Assembly (NCBI GenBank): GCA_030605835.1
Contig: JAUWHO010000051.1
Location: 1-50,155 of the forward strand
From: Candidatus Zixiibacteriota bacterium
GTDB taxonomy: Bacteria; Zixibacteria; MSB-5A5; DG-27
Length of the DNA stretch: 50,155 nucleotides
Direction: 5' to 3'
Of the stretch, positions 8,889 to 17,076 are shown one piece after another. The position numbers were made by a program, and so were the translations under genes. Each line of letters starts with the position of its first letter. Position 1 is the stretch's first letter. The notes beneath the pieces are model-generated. The model was not told where the DNA came from. It was given only the letters and a program-made list of their open reading frames with translations, and searched no databases.

Positions 8889-9881
8889 TTAAGGAATCCT
8901 ACGAAACTTGCTGTTTGCCAGTATAAGCTCCAGACAGAGGAAAAGGAAACCGTAGAGCGCGAAATAGCCGAAAAGCTCGCTGAACTGCATATACTCCTTC
9001 ACCTTGATTTCGGTCTTCTCTAAGGCGCTTATCTCCTCGTAAATTCTCTTGAGACCTTCGGTGTCCTTGGCCCGGAAGTATCTCCCCTCAGTTGTGGAAG
9101 CGATCTTCCTTAAGCTCTCCTCGTCCAGTTGCACTTGCAGAGGGACATACCTCCGCCCGAAGAGGGGGTCATCGACCGGATAGAGAGCCACCCCGGGCTT
9201 GCCGGCGCCAATGGCGTAGATCTTGATGTCAAAAGTCCTCGCCAACTGTGCCGCGGTTAAGGGATCGATCTCCCCAGCATTGTTCACGCCGTCGGTCAGA
9301 AGGATAATCACCTTGCTCTTGGCATTGGAATCCTTCAGGCGATTGACGGCGTTTGCAATTGACAGCCCGATAGCGGTGCCGTCCTCGATCATCCCGAAAT
9401 CGACCTGCTCCAAGAAGCTCAATAAAACTCCATAATCGAGGGTCAGAGGACACTGGGTGAAGCTCTGCCTGGAGAAAACCACCAGCCCGATGCGATCGGA
9501 GGTGCGGTCGGCGATGAAATCCCGGATCACTCCTTTGGCGGCATAGAGGCGATTATGGGGCTTGAAATCCTCCGCCCGCATGCTCCCCGAAATATCTAAG
9601 ACCAACATGATGTCGACTCCCTCAGTCTCCACATCGATGCTCTTTCTGCCGGACTGAGGCCTTGCTAAAGCGAGAATCAGAAGGGATAATCCTAAAGCCC
9701 GCAGAGCTGCCAGAATGTGTCTCAGCTTCAGAGTAGTGGAGGGCCTGAGTCTCCTGACAAGATTCAGGTCCGAATATCTGATGCTTGCCCCCTGACCCTT
9801 GGTTTTCCTGAAATACCAGAAAAGGTAAAGGGGCACCAAGAGAAGTAACACCAAGAAAATTGGACTCGCGAATTTGAACAT
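8889..9881 (-). CDS. batA: BatA: VWA-domain aerotolerance membrane protein
   Basis: A 330-residue protein with two N-terminal membrane helices (about 5-23 and 57-74), a VWA domain with an intact MIDAS (DISGS at 96-100; LLTDGVNNAGEID near 190) and a C-terminal membrane helix (about 305-322). It is the first of the five canonical bat genes. A 256-nt gap filled with hairpin repeats separates it from the upstream part of the cluster, unlike the near-zero spacings elsewhere. I see no strong Shine-Dalgarno just before its ATG. Confidence 0.93.
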   Translation of the reverse strand: MFKFASPIFLVLLLLVPLYLFWYFRKTKGQGASIRYSDLNLVRRLRPSTTLKLRHILAALRALGLSLLILALARPQSGRKSIDVETEGVDIMLVLDISGSMRAEDFKPHNRLYAAKGVIRDFIADRTSDRIGLVVFSRQSFTQCPLTLDYGVLLSFLEQVDFGMIEDGTAIGLSIANAVNRLKDSNAKSKVIILLTDGVNNAGEIDPLTAAQLARTFDIKIYAIGAGKPGVALYPVDDPLFGRRYVPLQVQLDEESLRKIASTTEGRYFRAKDTEGLKRIYEEISALEKTEIKVKEYMQFSELFGYFALYGFLFLCLELILANSKFRRIP

Positions 9882-9922
9882 CTACGTCGTGCTTCTTAGC
9901 GACCGTATTGCGGAACTGTAAC

Positions 9923-10136
9923 GGAAGGCTTTAGCCTTCCACTTCCTGGAAACCTGAAGGTATCCGCTACACGCTTGTTGTCTTCATCTCCTCTGTTTTC
10001 ACTGCGCCTTCCTGTGGTGTCAGGAATTTCTTCCTGACACTTTTCCGTCGGGTGGAAACACCCGACGGCACCGAACGGCGGTGATAAATTCACCTCCCTA
10101 CGGGTTTAGATGGGTTTTGGAAACCTGAAGGTTTCC
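9923..10136. repeat. Cluster of intergenic hairpin repeats inside the Bat operon
   Basis: Five inverted repeats lie in the 256-nt gap: GGAAGGCT/AGCCTTCC (9923-9940), an imperfect GGAAACCT/AGGTATCC (9948-9965), GTGTCAGGAA/TTCCTGACAC (10017-10040), CCGTCGGGTG/CACCCGACGG (10045-10068) and GGAAACCT/AGGTTTCC (10119-10136). The last abuts the stop codon of the next gene upstream. Related hairpins recur in other intergenic gaps of the window. No ORF is present. Confidence 0.85.
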
Positions 10137-10137
10137 G

Positions 10138-11124
10138 CTACAATGCTGTTGTTTCCGCCTCCTCCACTCGCACTGCCGTCTCTTCGACCGCTTCGGTCGG
10201 AATCGTCTCCTCCACAATATACTTGGCGGAGGCGAAATCGTTCTCGATCTCTTCACTTGAGGGAATGTATTTCGCGAATTTCACCAAATCGGCGGACTCT
10301 AAGAATTTCGTGGCCCTGTTGTAGAGCCAGCTATCAAAACGGGCTTTCCTCATATTCTGCTTGATTTCGTAAGTGGTCATATCGACGGCGGCGATTTGGA
10401 AACGACGCTCAACATAGCGTTTCACGATCTCGGAAAGCCTGAGGTAATAGAACTTCACCTGCCCGGTCTCGAGCAAATCGGATGATTCCAACTCTGACAG
10501 AGCCGATAGAGCCTCCTCCCAGGGAGGAATCGGAGGCTCAGCTTCCTCCTCCTTTGGTTTAGGATGCAGTTTTCTGTAACGCCAATACCATATACCACCA
10601 CCAAGCAGAAGTAGAACTGCAACTATGATAATATAGGGTAAGTAGCTTGCGGGAACGCTCGCCTGCGGTTTGAGTCCCCTTATGTCGGTGGTGTCTTCAG
10701 CAGTTGCAATTACGGATTCCACCATAATCGTCAAGGGCTCAGATTTGATTGAATGCTCGACGCTGTCTGGAGTCAAATATCCAATCTCCAGAGGCGGAAT
10801 GACGTATTCGCCGGTGGTGAAGGTGGTGATAACGTATTCGCTCTTGTTCACCATCTGTCCCTGCTTATTCTTCTTCTCAGGATAGGTTTTGTAGTCCTTG
10901 ACCTCGAAGGCTCCCAAATTCGCTCCCAGGTTGAGAGGCAGAAGATTAATGGAGGAGTCGTAGATTATCTCCAGGGTGTAAAGAACCCGGTCGCCGATAG
11001 TGATGGTCGATTTATCCACCGACGAGTTCACCCGGATTAACTCCTCTTCCGCGGACAAGAGAGCTACCGTTCCACCCAGAACGATTAAGATTAGAATGAA
11101 CAGATTCTTCCTATTGAGAATCAT
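10138..11124 (-). CDS. BatD-like / DUF4381-like membrane protein of the Bat cluster
   Basis: A 328-residue protein. A signal sequence (about 5-25) is followed by one beta-sandwich domain (about 28-140, RVNSSVDKSTITIGDRVLYTLEI). A membrane helix lies at about 160-182 (YLPYIIIVAVLLLLGGGIWY). A cytoplasmic helical domain follows with FYYLRLSEIVKRYVERRF and FLESADLVKFAKY. This is a shortened BatD plan, and the helical part resembles DUF4381-type proteins that sit beside MoxR and DUF58 genes. The ATG overlaps the stop of the upstream TPR-SurA_N gene (11121-11124). The stop codon TAG lies within TGTAGCGGAAACC, a phrase found in other hairpin repeats here, so the 3' end may have been shaped by a repeat insertion. 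Confidence 0.75.
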   Translation of the reverse strand: MILNRKNLFILILIVLGGTVALLSAEEELIRVNSSVDKSTITIGDRVLYTLEIIYDSSINLLPLNLGANLGAFEVKDYKTYPEKKNKQGQMVNKSEYVITTFTTGEYVIPPLEIGYLTPDSVEHSIKSEPLTIMVESVIATAEDTTDIRGLKPQASVPASYLPYIIIVAVLLLLGGGIWYWRYRKLHPKPKEEEAEPPIPPWEEALSALSELESSDLLETGQVKFYYLRLSEIVKRYVERRFQIAAVDMTTYEIKQNMRKARFDSWLYNRATKFLESADLVKFAKYIPSSEEIENDFASAKYIVEETIPTEAVEETAVRVEEAETTAL

Positions 11125-12041
11125 AACTGATCTTCGAAAATCTCAACCTTCTCTGCTTTCATCAATCTGGCGATCAATTTGTCGAACTCCTCCTGCGACC
11201 GCTCCTGCTGAAGCTTGAGTCTGGCTAGCTCCTTGACTTCGCCGAAAGACTTATCTTCGAACTCGTCTTCGTGCGCCCGATAATACAACTCAGCATCACT
11301 ATCGCTGACCTCTATCTTGGAATAAACCTCCTCCTGAAAGATCTTCTGAACCAGAAGCTGTTTTTTCACATCCTCCAGACCTTTCAGAACTTCCGGGTCT
11401 TTGTCGTAACCCTTCCTCAGAGCGGAATCATAGAGCAGCTCCGCTCCTACATACTGTTTCAGAAACTCCAGTCTTCTTTCTCTAGTATTTGTCTCCTTCT
11501 GGGCGAAATCCGGCAGCCGGCTGATCTCTTCTTCTAACTCGCTGAGGGTGACCTCTCTTTTTCCAATTCTCGCCACCACCTTGCCACCCGGTGTTCCTGG
11601 TTTCTCACTAGTGGAAGTCTCCCTTTCCAATTCTCTTTGGGCATCGAAGGAGCGCCCCAGTCTCTCGTAGCACTCGACCAACTTCAGGCTCAACTCTCTC
11701 TCCAGATGTTCCTCCGGTTTCAAGAGCTTCACCTTGAGAAATCGGGCGGCGGCGTTCTCATACTCACTGAGCCTCTCCATATAGATCTTACCGACCAGGT
11801 AATTGAGGTTGGCGCTCTTCTTTTCAGAGAGCTTGCCGGTTTCCAAAATTCTGTCGTATTCGGCGATCGCCTGGGAGTAGAGCCTATTGTCAGCGAGAGC
11901 ATGAGCATACTCCTGCATTTTGTCAATATCAGCTTCCGCCTCCCCTCTGGACAGAGACCTAACGATCAGAAATGCCTGAGCTGCAAGGATCAGAAGCAAT
12001 AGAATCCACAGTATCGGTGAGTAAGTCTTGCTATCTTTCAT
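11121..12041 (-). CDS. TPR plus SurA_N-like exported chaperone without PPIase domain
   Basis: A 306-residue protein with one N-terminal membrane anchor (about 8-27). A TPR-like helical segment follows (about 40-120, YAHALADNRLYSQAIAEYDR). After a short Pro/Gly linker comes a segment like the N-terminal chaperone domain of SurA/parvulin proteins (about 150-300, VVARIGKREVTLSELEEEIS ... GYDKDPEV ... SDSDAELYYRAHEDEFE). The rotamase domain that normally interrupts this region is absent, so it is predicted to bind unfolded polypeptide but not isomerise proline. It sits between the DUF58 gene (3-nt gap) and the BatD-like gene (4-nt overlap). I do not know this protein as a standard Bat component. 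Confidence 0.75.
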   Translation of the reverse strand: MKDSKTYSPILWILLLLILAAQAFLIVRSLSRGEAEADIDKMQEYAHALADNRLYSQAIAEYDRILETGKLSEKKSANLNYLVGKIYMERLSEYENAAARFLKVKLLKPEEHLERELSLKLVECYERLGRSFDAQRELERETSTSEKPGTPGGKVVARIGKREVTLSELEEEISRLPDFAQKETNTRERRLEFLKQYVGAELLYDSALRKGYDKDPEVLKGLEDVKKQLLVQKIFQEEVYSKIEVSDSDAELYYRAHEDEFEDKSFGEVKELARLKLQQERSQEEFDKLIARLMKAEKVEIFEDQL

Positions 12042-12044
12042 CTT

Positions 12045-12935
12045 CTAACGGAGACGTTTCGCCCGCATCCGGAAAAACCTCACCAAAGGTTCAACGTAGG
12101 ATTCGGAGGTGAGAATATCTATATGGTCGATGTTTATGGAGCGAAAGAGACGATTTCTCTCGGCCTCCTCCTGAGCGTTGTAGTCGCAAAAATACTCTCT
12201 CACCCGCAAATCGTTAGTATCAATTAACATTTGCTCTCCGGTCTCGGAATCCTCTAACTCGATTAAACCGATCTTGGGAAGCTCCACCTCTCTCGGGTCG
12301 GTGATCTTTATGGCGACGATGTCGTGCCTGCGGTTCGCCATCTTCAACGAGCGTTCAAAACCCTTGTTCAAAAAATCTGAGATCAGAAAGACCACCGCCC
12401 TTTTAGTCAACACCTGGGAGAGGAAAGTGAGAGCCTGATCGATATCAGTGCCTCGACCTTGAGGCTTAAAATAGAGCATCTCCCGTATCAGACGAAGGAC
12501 GTGTTGTTGTCCCTTCTTGGGGGGGACGAATTTCTCCACCTGGTCGGTGAAGAGAATGAGCCCCACCTTGTCGTTGTTCTTTATTGCTGAGAAAGCTAAG
12601 AGAGCGCCGATTTCGGCGGCGATTTCCTCCTTCAGGCTTCTGGTGGTGCCGAACATTCCGGAACGGGAAAGGTCCACCAACAGAACCACCGTCAACTCCC
12701 TCTCCTCCCTGAACTTCTTAATAAAGGGATAACCGTATCGAGCGGTCACATTCCAGTCGATGTTCCTGACATCATCTCCGGGCTGATATTCCCGCACCTC
12801 GATGAATTCCATCCCCTGCCCCTTAAAGGTAGAGTGGTATTGACCGGAGAAGACGTCGTTGACCAGTCGGTTGGTGGATATCTCAATCCGCCGAATCTTC
12901 TTTATCAGTTCCTTTGGTATCATTCCCGAATTCAA
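12045..12935 (-). CDS. DUF58 domain protein (VWA-like, MoxR partner)
   Basis: A 296-residue soluble DUF58 protein. The DUF58 signature block YQPGDDVRNIDWNVTARYG lies at about residues 50-68. It is followed by a VWA-like fold whose MIDAS-like motif is VDLSRSG (about 88-94) and a LISDFLNKGFE segment near 170. DUF58 proteins are regularly encoded beside MoxR ATPases and Bat VWA proteins and probably link the two. The next gene starts 3 nt downstream, while moxR upstream is separated by a hairpin and a heptamer array. Confidence 0.9.
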   Translation of the reverse strand: MNSGMIPKELIKKIRRIEISTNRLVNDVFSGQYHSTFKGQGMEFIEVREYQPGDDVRNIDWNVTARYGYPFIKKFREERELTVVLLVDLSRSGMFGTTRSLKEEIAAEIGALLAFSAIKNNDKVGLILFTDQVEKFVPPKKGQQHVLRLIREMLYFKPQGRGTDIDQALTFLSQVLTKRAVVFLISDFLNKGFERSLKMANRRHDIVAIKITDPREVELPKIGLIELEDSETGEQMLIDTNDLRVREYFCDYNAQEEAERNRLFRSINIDHIDILTSESYVEPLVRFFRMRAKRLR

Positions 12936-12940
12936 ACTGT

Positions 12941-12966
12941 GGTGTCAAATGCCTACATTTGACACC
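12941..12966. repeat. Perfect 10-bp hairpin between the DUF58 and moxR genes
   Basis: GGTGTCAAAT and ATTTGACACC form a perfect 10-bp stem around the loop GCCTAC. The hairpin sits 6 nt upstream of the DUF58 ATG, so it could affect translation of that gene in the mRNA. No T-run follows it. Confidence 0.8.
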
Positions 12967-12991
12967 CAGAGTAACCTTACCGCACAGCAGG

Positions 12992-13026
12992 ACTGCGAAC
13001 TGTGAACAGTGAACCGTTAACTGGTC
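12992..13026. repeat. Degenerate heptamer array at the moxR 3' end
   Basis: Five 7-bp units lie in register (for example ACTGTGA, ACAGTGA). The last unit overlaps the moxR stop codon at 13025-13027. On the opposite strand the units read as TCACTGT-like, matching the arrays at 15.2, 31.8, 40.2 and 45.1 kb. Confidence 0.75.
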
Positions 13027-14011
13027 ACGGTACTTCAATATGATCGAAAACCTGCTTCACAATATGTTCGGAGGTGACCTCCTCTGCCTCGGCCTCGTAC
13101 GTGACGATTATCCTGTGCCTTAAGACATCCATCCCGATTGACTTCACATCCTCCGGGGTGACATAACCTCGACCCCTTAAGAATGCGTGCGCCTTGCCCG
13201 CCAGATTGAGATAGATGGTGGCTCTGGGGGAGGCTCCGTAAGCAATCAAATCTTTCAGCTGCAGGCCGTACTCATCCGGATTTCGAGTCGCCATGACGAT
13301 GTTGACAATATACTCCTTGACCTTCTGGTCGATGTAAACCTCGTGAACCACCTTGCGGGCTTTGAGGATGTCCTCCGGGGAGATCACCCTGTTAGCCTCG
13401 TAAGTCTTCCCTATCGTCATCCTATTCTGAATCTCCATTTCCTCTTCCTTGTCAGGATAGGTGACGGAGAGTTTTAACATGAAGCGATCAATCTGAGCTT
13501 CAGGGAGTGGATAAGTTCCCTCCTGCTCGATCGGAGTCTGAGTCGCCAAAACTAAAAAGGGTTGATCCAGCTTAAAAGTGTTCTCTCCGATGGTGACCTG
13601 CCTCTCCTGCATCGCCTCCAAAAGGGCACTCTGGACTTTCGCCGGAGCTCTGTTTATCTCGTCCGCCAAGATTATGTTTGCGAAGATCGGCCCCTTCTTG
13701 GTGGTGAAGCCTCCGTCTTGTGGATTGTAAATCAAGGTCCCGATCAAATCCGCCGGCAGCAGATCCGGCGTGAATTGAATCCGCTGGAACTTGGTCTGAA
13801 TCGCATCCGAGAGAGTTTTGACCGAGAGCGTCTTGGCCAGGCCCGGCACCCCCTCGATCAAGATATGCCCATCCGCTAACAGCCCTACAAGCAGCCGTTC
13901 GACCAGGTAATTCTGGCCGACGATCACCTTGCCGATCTCGTCAGTCAACTGCTTAATGAAAACCGACTCTTTTTCTACTTTTTCCTGAATGACCTTTATG
14001 TCCTGATGCAT
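13025..14011 (-). CDS. moxR: MoxR-family AAA+ ATPase
   Basis: A 328-residue AAA+ ATPase of the MoxR family. Walker A is GVPGLAKT (residues 54-61), Walker B is ILADEINRAP (about 114-123), sensor-1 is near LATQTPIEQEGTYPLPEAQIDRF, and the C-terminal lid ends at VFDHIEVP. MoxR proteins act as chaperone-like partners that mature or insert metal into VWA proteins, here presumably BatA, BatB and DUF58. It is the second gene of the Bat transcription unit, 66 nt from the preceding BatD-like gene. Its stop lies at the edge of a heptamer array. Confidence 0.93.
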   Translation of the reverse strand: MHQDIKVIQEKVEKESVFIKQLTDEIGKVIVGQNYLVERLLVGLLADGHILIEGVPGLAKTLSVKTLSDAIQTKFQRIQFTPDLLPADLIGTLIYNPQDGGFTTKKGPIFANIILADEINRAPAKVQSALLEAMQERQVTIGENTFKLDQPFLVLATQTPIEQEGTYPLPEAQIDRFMLKLSVTYPDKEEEMEIQNRMTIGKTYEANRVISPEDILKARKVVHEVYIDQKVKEYIVNIVMATRNPDEYGLQLKDLIAYGASPRATIYLNLAGKAHAFLRGRGYVTPEDVKSIGMDVLRHRIIVTYEAEAEEVTSEHIVKQVFDHIEVP

Positions 14012-14077
14012 TCACGCCTCCGAAATCAAGCCATGTTCTTCAAACGACTCACAGTTAAATGTATTTTTTACTATCCA

Positions 14078-14983
14078 TCAACCCTCTGGTTCCAGAACTT
14101 CTCTCAAGAGGGACAGAATCTCTTTTTTCTCCTCCCGCGATGATTCCTTGAAGCCAAAGCGGACCTCATCACACGCCAGAAGAACTTCTTTCAACCTACC
14201 GGATGTCTCCTGTGCCAACTCTCTCTGTTCGAGTTTTGCTATGACATCGGCAGTGGTCGAGGCCTTTCCGGACAGTTCATATTTTTCCTGGAGATAATCC
14301 AGGGTGATCGACCTGACCCTGCCGTAGAACTCCTCGGAGAGGAGATTCCCCAGTCCGCTCTCGATTTCACTGAGTTCTTTCAAGAGCCGTTCTTCCAATG
14401 TCGGAGGAGGAACCTCCGCAGCAGAAACCGCGGCGCTTTCACGTTTGATCACAGCAAAACGATATATCAGAAAAACGATAATTCCGGCAGCGATGGCAAT
14501 TGCTAATATCAATGGCAGCAGACCAAGGTTGAGTCTCCTTGACGAAGTCAGAGGAGTTATTTCTAACTGGATTGGTTGCGTCTCCAAGAAGGAACTCTCT
14601 CCCGTCTCAGTGTGCCTGTAATTTACCTGAACTCTACCGATGGTAGCCACTCCCTGAGATTCTCCTCTCAGCGCAAATTCATATTTTCGAAGGGTGACCT
14701 GTTTCCCTTCATCAAGCTTGGTCTCCACAGAGGAGCTACTGGAGACTATTCTCAGGTTGTCCACGCTGGGGGGAGACAGAGGTTCAATCTCGAAAGCATC
14801 CTGAGATCCAAGCCACTTAAGCGTGACCGTTAGCGTGGTTGTCTCGTTTTGAGGGAATTGCTCCCGCTCCAGAGAGGCACTGAGTTCTATCTTTGCCTCC
14901 TGAAACGTTTCTTCATCTTCAGAGGTAGCTCTCCCGCTCGCCGCCAATAGCAAGAAGACCACCCAAAGCTGTAGCAGTAGCAT
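14078..14983 (-). CDS. BatD-like membrane protein, first gene of the Bat cluster
   Basis: A 301-residue exported protein. A signal peptide (about 1-20, MLLLQLWVVFLLLAASG) precedes one beta-sandwich domain (about 30-150, ELSASLEREQFPQNETTTLT). A membrane helix follows (about 156-178), then a cytoplasmic helical domain with FYGRVRSITLDYLQEKY and LLACDEVRFGF. The last domain matches those of batD and the gene at 10138-11124. The start is set by the promoter at 15015-15043, whose expected transcript begins near 15008. The ATG at 14983 has GAAGG ten bases upstream and leads straight into the signal peptide. An in-frame ATG at 15004 would be almost leaderless, and anything upstream of it would not be transcribed. 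Confidence 0.75.
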   Translation of the reverse strand: MLLLQLWVVFLLLAASGRATSEDEETFQEAKIELSASLEREQFPQNETTTLTVTLKWLGSQDAFEIEPLSPPSVDNLRIVSSSSSVETKLDEGKQVTLRKYEFALRGESQGVATIGRVQVNYRHTETGESSFLETQPIQLEITPLTSSRRLNLGLLPLILAIAIAAGIIVFLIYRFAVIKRESAAVSAAEVPPPTLEERLLKELSEIESGLGNLLSEEFYGRVRSITLDYLQEKYELSGKASTTADVIAKLEQRELAQETSGRLKEVLLACDEVRFGFKESSREEKKEILSLLREVLEPEG

Positions 14984-15014
14984 CCTTTTCAAACCTTCAG
15001 CCATTTGTGAGATG

Positions 15015-15043
15015 ATTATAAACCCGCTGGCTTTCTTTGTCAA
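15015..15043 (-). promoter_or_regulatory. Consensus sigma-70 promoter of the Bat cluster
   Basis: On the minus strand, perfect TTGACA (15043-15038) and perfect TATAAT (15020-15015) are separated by exactly 17 bases. The predicted transcription start is near 15008. It is the best promoter in the window and suggests strong basal transcription of the roughly 10.5-kb Bat operon. Confidence 0.88.
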
Positions 15044-15156
15044 CCTCAGCAGGACGGTGCAGGGGGAGGAGAGATGGAACACGGTCGGTTTCTCATGCTG
15101 GAGCAGATCCATACGGATCCGCATCGGAGGTTGTACCCCTGCCCCCATTTAAGGTT

Positions 15157-15274
15157 CGGTCAGGACCGAAGTCCCCGCCTCGGGCGGCGGACGTGTCCTG
15201 ACCGCAAACACTATCAGTTTACTGTCTACTGTTTGCTATTTACTACTCACCACCAACCACTCACCACTCATCTC
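15157..15274. repeat. Hairpin plus nine-unit degenerate heptamer array in the 15.0-15.35 kb spacer
   Basis: CGGTCAGGAC (15157-15166) pairs with GTCCTGACCG (15195-15204), enclosing a smaller GC-rich inverted repeat. It is followed at 15212-15274 by nine 7-bp units in perfect register (for example TTACTGT, CTACTGT, TCACCAC). The spacer separates the divergent Bat cluster and the SDR gene. The remaining 15275-15351 holds only the SDR ribosome-binding site. Confidence 0.85.
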
Positions 15275-15351
15275 CCTCTTGCGACAGACGGAGCAACTCT
15301 TTATTTTGAAGCTCAAATTGGAGAGCGAGAAATCAACTCTGCGGAGGTGTG

Positions 15352-16284
15352 ATGGCGAAAGCGATAGTGACCGGCGGCGCCGGATTCATCGGCTCGAATC
15401 TGGTGGACGCTTTGATTAAAGAGGGACATCAGGTGACAATAATCGACGATCTTTCCACCGGAAGAAAGGAAAACCTCAATCCCCGGGCGAAATTCCACCA
15501 GGTGGACATCCGTTCGGTCGTGGTGGACAAAATCTTCGAGGAGCAGAAGCCGGACTATCTCTTTCACCTGGCGGCACAGATGAACGTGAGAGCCTCGGTC
15601 GAAGATCCCAAATTCGATGCCGACGTCAACATCCGTGGGGGCATAAATCTCCTTCAGTCTGCGAAGAAGCATAACGTCAAAAAGGTGATTTTCTCCTCCA
15701 CCGGCGGAGCCATCTACGGAGAACAGGACTACTCCCCCGCCGATGAAGAGCACCCCGCCAGACCGGTTTCGCCATACGGAGTGAGCAAGCTCTCCTTTGA
15801 GAAGTACCTGCACTATTTTCAAGTCGAATATGGTCTCGAATATGTCTCCTTGAGATACGCCAACGTCTATGGCCCCCGGCAGTCTCATCTAGGAGAGGCC
15901 GGCGTGGTGGCGATTTTCTACGACCGTCTTCTCGCCGGCAAGGACGCTATAATCAACGGCGATGGCAAGCAGACCCGGGATTACGTCTATGTTGATGATG
16001 TCGTCAGGGTCAATCTCCGGGCGATGGACTACGACAGGTCGGATGTCTTCAACATCGGCACCGGCGTGGAGACCGACGTCAACGCCATCTTTGAGATGGT
16101 GAGGCAGCAATCAGGCTCCACGCAGGAGGAGAAGCACGGTCCTGCCATGCCGGGTGAACAGAAACGGAGCGTTATTACCTTCGAGAAGGCCCAGAAAAAT
16201 CTGGGGTGGGAGCCGAAGGTGACGCTGAAGGAGGGGTTGAAGTTGACCGGTGAATACTTCAAAAAAACCCACGGGAAAGCTTAG
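15352..16284 (+). CDS. Extended SDR NAD-dependent epimerase/dehydratase (GalE-like)
   Basis: A 310-residue extended short-chain dehydrogenase/reductase. The NAD-binding motif TGGAGFIGSN is at about residues 6-15, followed by IIDDLSTG and LFHLAAQMNVR. The catalytic Ser-Thr region is FSSTGGAIYGE and the active-site YGVSK is near residue 143. The UDP-sugar-binding block SLRYANVYGPRQ follows. It probably epimerises the C4 hydroxyl of a UDP-sugar for envelope polysaccharide, but the exact sugar is not resolvable. The ATG at 15352 has GGAGGT five bases upstream, better than the adjacent GTG at 15349. It lies 14 nt before the next gene. Confidence 0.9.
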   Translation: MAKAIVTGGAGFIGSNLVDALIKEGHQVTIIDDLSTGRKENLNPRAKFHQVDIRSVVVDKIFEEQKPDYLFHLAAQMNVRASVEDPKFDADVNIRGGINLLQSAKKHNVKKVIFSSTGGAIYGEQDYSPADEEHPARPVSPYGVSKLSFEKYLHYFQVEYGLEYVSLRYANVYGPRQSHLGEAGVVAIFYDRLLAGKDAIINGDGKQTRDYVYVDDVVRVNLRAMDYDRSDVFNIGTGVETDVNAIFEMVRQQSGSTQEEKHGPAMPGEQKRSVITFEKAQKNLGWEPKVTLKEGLKLTGEYFKKTHGKA

Positions 16285-16298
16285 CCGGCAGGTGAGAG

Positions 16299-17072
16299 AT
16301 GAACGAACTTGTAGTAATAGGCTGCTCCTCCGGGATGCCCTCCGGAGTGAAATCCAACTCCGCCTTTCTGTTCAGAACTGAATGGGGTGTTTTCCTCGTG
16401 GATTGTGGGGAGGGAACCTCGGCCTCCATGAGGCGACTCCGGATAGATTTTGATCGACTGCAGACGGTCTTCATAACTCACGCTCACCCCGATCACTGTG
16501 CCGGTCTGCCCATTCTCATCCAGATGATGTTCCTGGCAAAACGCAAGAACCCACTTGACATTTACCTCCCCAGGGAACTGATAGCTCCGATAAGAGTCTT
16601 CATGGACGGAACTTACATCTTCAAGGAGAAGATGGGATTCAAGTTCAACTTCATTCCTCTAAAACCCAATCCCGCATTCAGAAAAGGGAATTTCTCGCTC
16701 TCCATTTACCCCAGCAGGCATCTTTATAACTACACCAGGCTAATTAAGAAACATGGGTACAAAAACAGGATGGAGGCGTACATCTTCAGCCTCAATCTCA
16801 AGGGTAAGAAAATCGTCTATTCCGGAGACTTGGCCAACTTCCAGGACGTCGAGAGTCTGATTGATGACGCCGATCTGCTCATCATTGAGGGGATGCACAT
16901 CGATTTAAAGAGTCTCTGGAAAGGAGTCGTCCAGAAGAGAGTAAAGAGGGTGATGTTAACTCACCTGCCGGACCTGCCCCCCTCAAGGCTTGAGAGAATC
17001 AAATCCCAGGCAGAAAGACATGGAGTTAAAAAGCTGATTCTGGCCGAAGACGGTCTCAGAATCAGAATCTGA
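16299..17072 (+). CDS. MBL-fold metallo-hydrolase (RNase Z-like subgroup)
   Basis: A 257-residue metallo-beta-lactamase-fold hydrolase. The metal motif HAHPDHCAG (HxHxDH) lies at about residues 61-69. A downstream histidine is in YPSRHLYNY, the bridging aspartate in YSGDLAN and the last histidine in LTHLPDLPP. The overall pattern resembles RNase Z/PhnP-type phosphodiesterases, but the RNase Z exosite arm is not evident, so the substrate is open. It starts 14 nt after the SDR gene and is probably co-transcribed. The ribosome-binding site GGTGAGAG lies before the ATG. Confidence 0.85.
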   Translation: MNELVVIGCSSGMPSGVKSNSAFLFRTEWGVFLVDCGEGTSASMRRLRIDFDRLQTVFITHAHPDHCAGLPILIQMMFLAKRKNPLDIYLPRELIAPIRVFMDGTYIFKEKMGFKFNFIPLKPNPAFRKGNFSLSIYPSRHLYNYTRLIKKHGYKNRMEAYIFSLNLKGKKIVYSGDLANFQDVESLIDDADLLIIEGMHIDLKSLWKGVVQKRVKRVMLTHLPDLPPSRLERIKSQAERHGVKKLILAEDGLRIRI

Positions 17073-17076
17073 AAGC

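Noticed and set aside
9882-10137. A small coding gene between batA and the BatD-like gene.
   Set aside because: The open frames there run through hairpin repeats, lack ribosome-binding sites and resemble no family.
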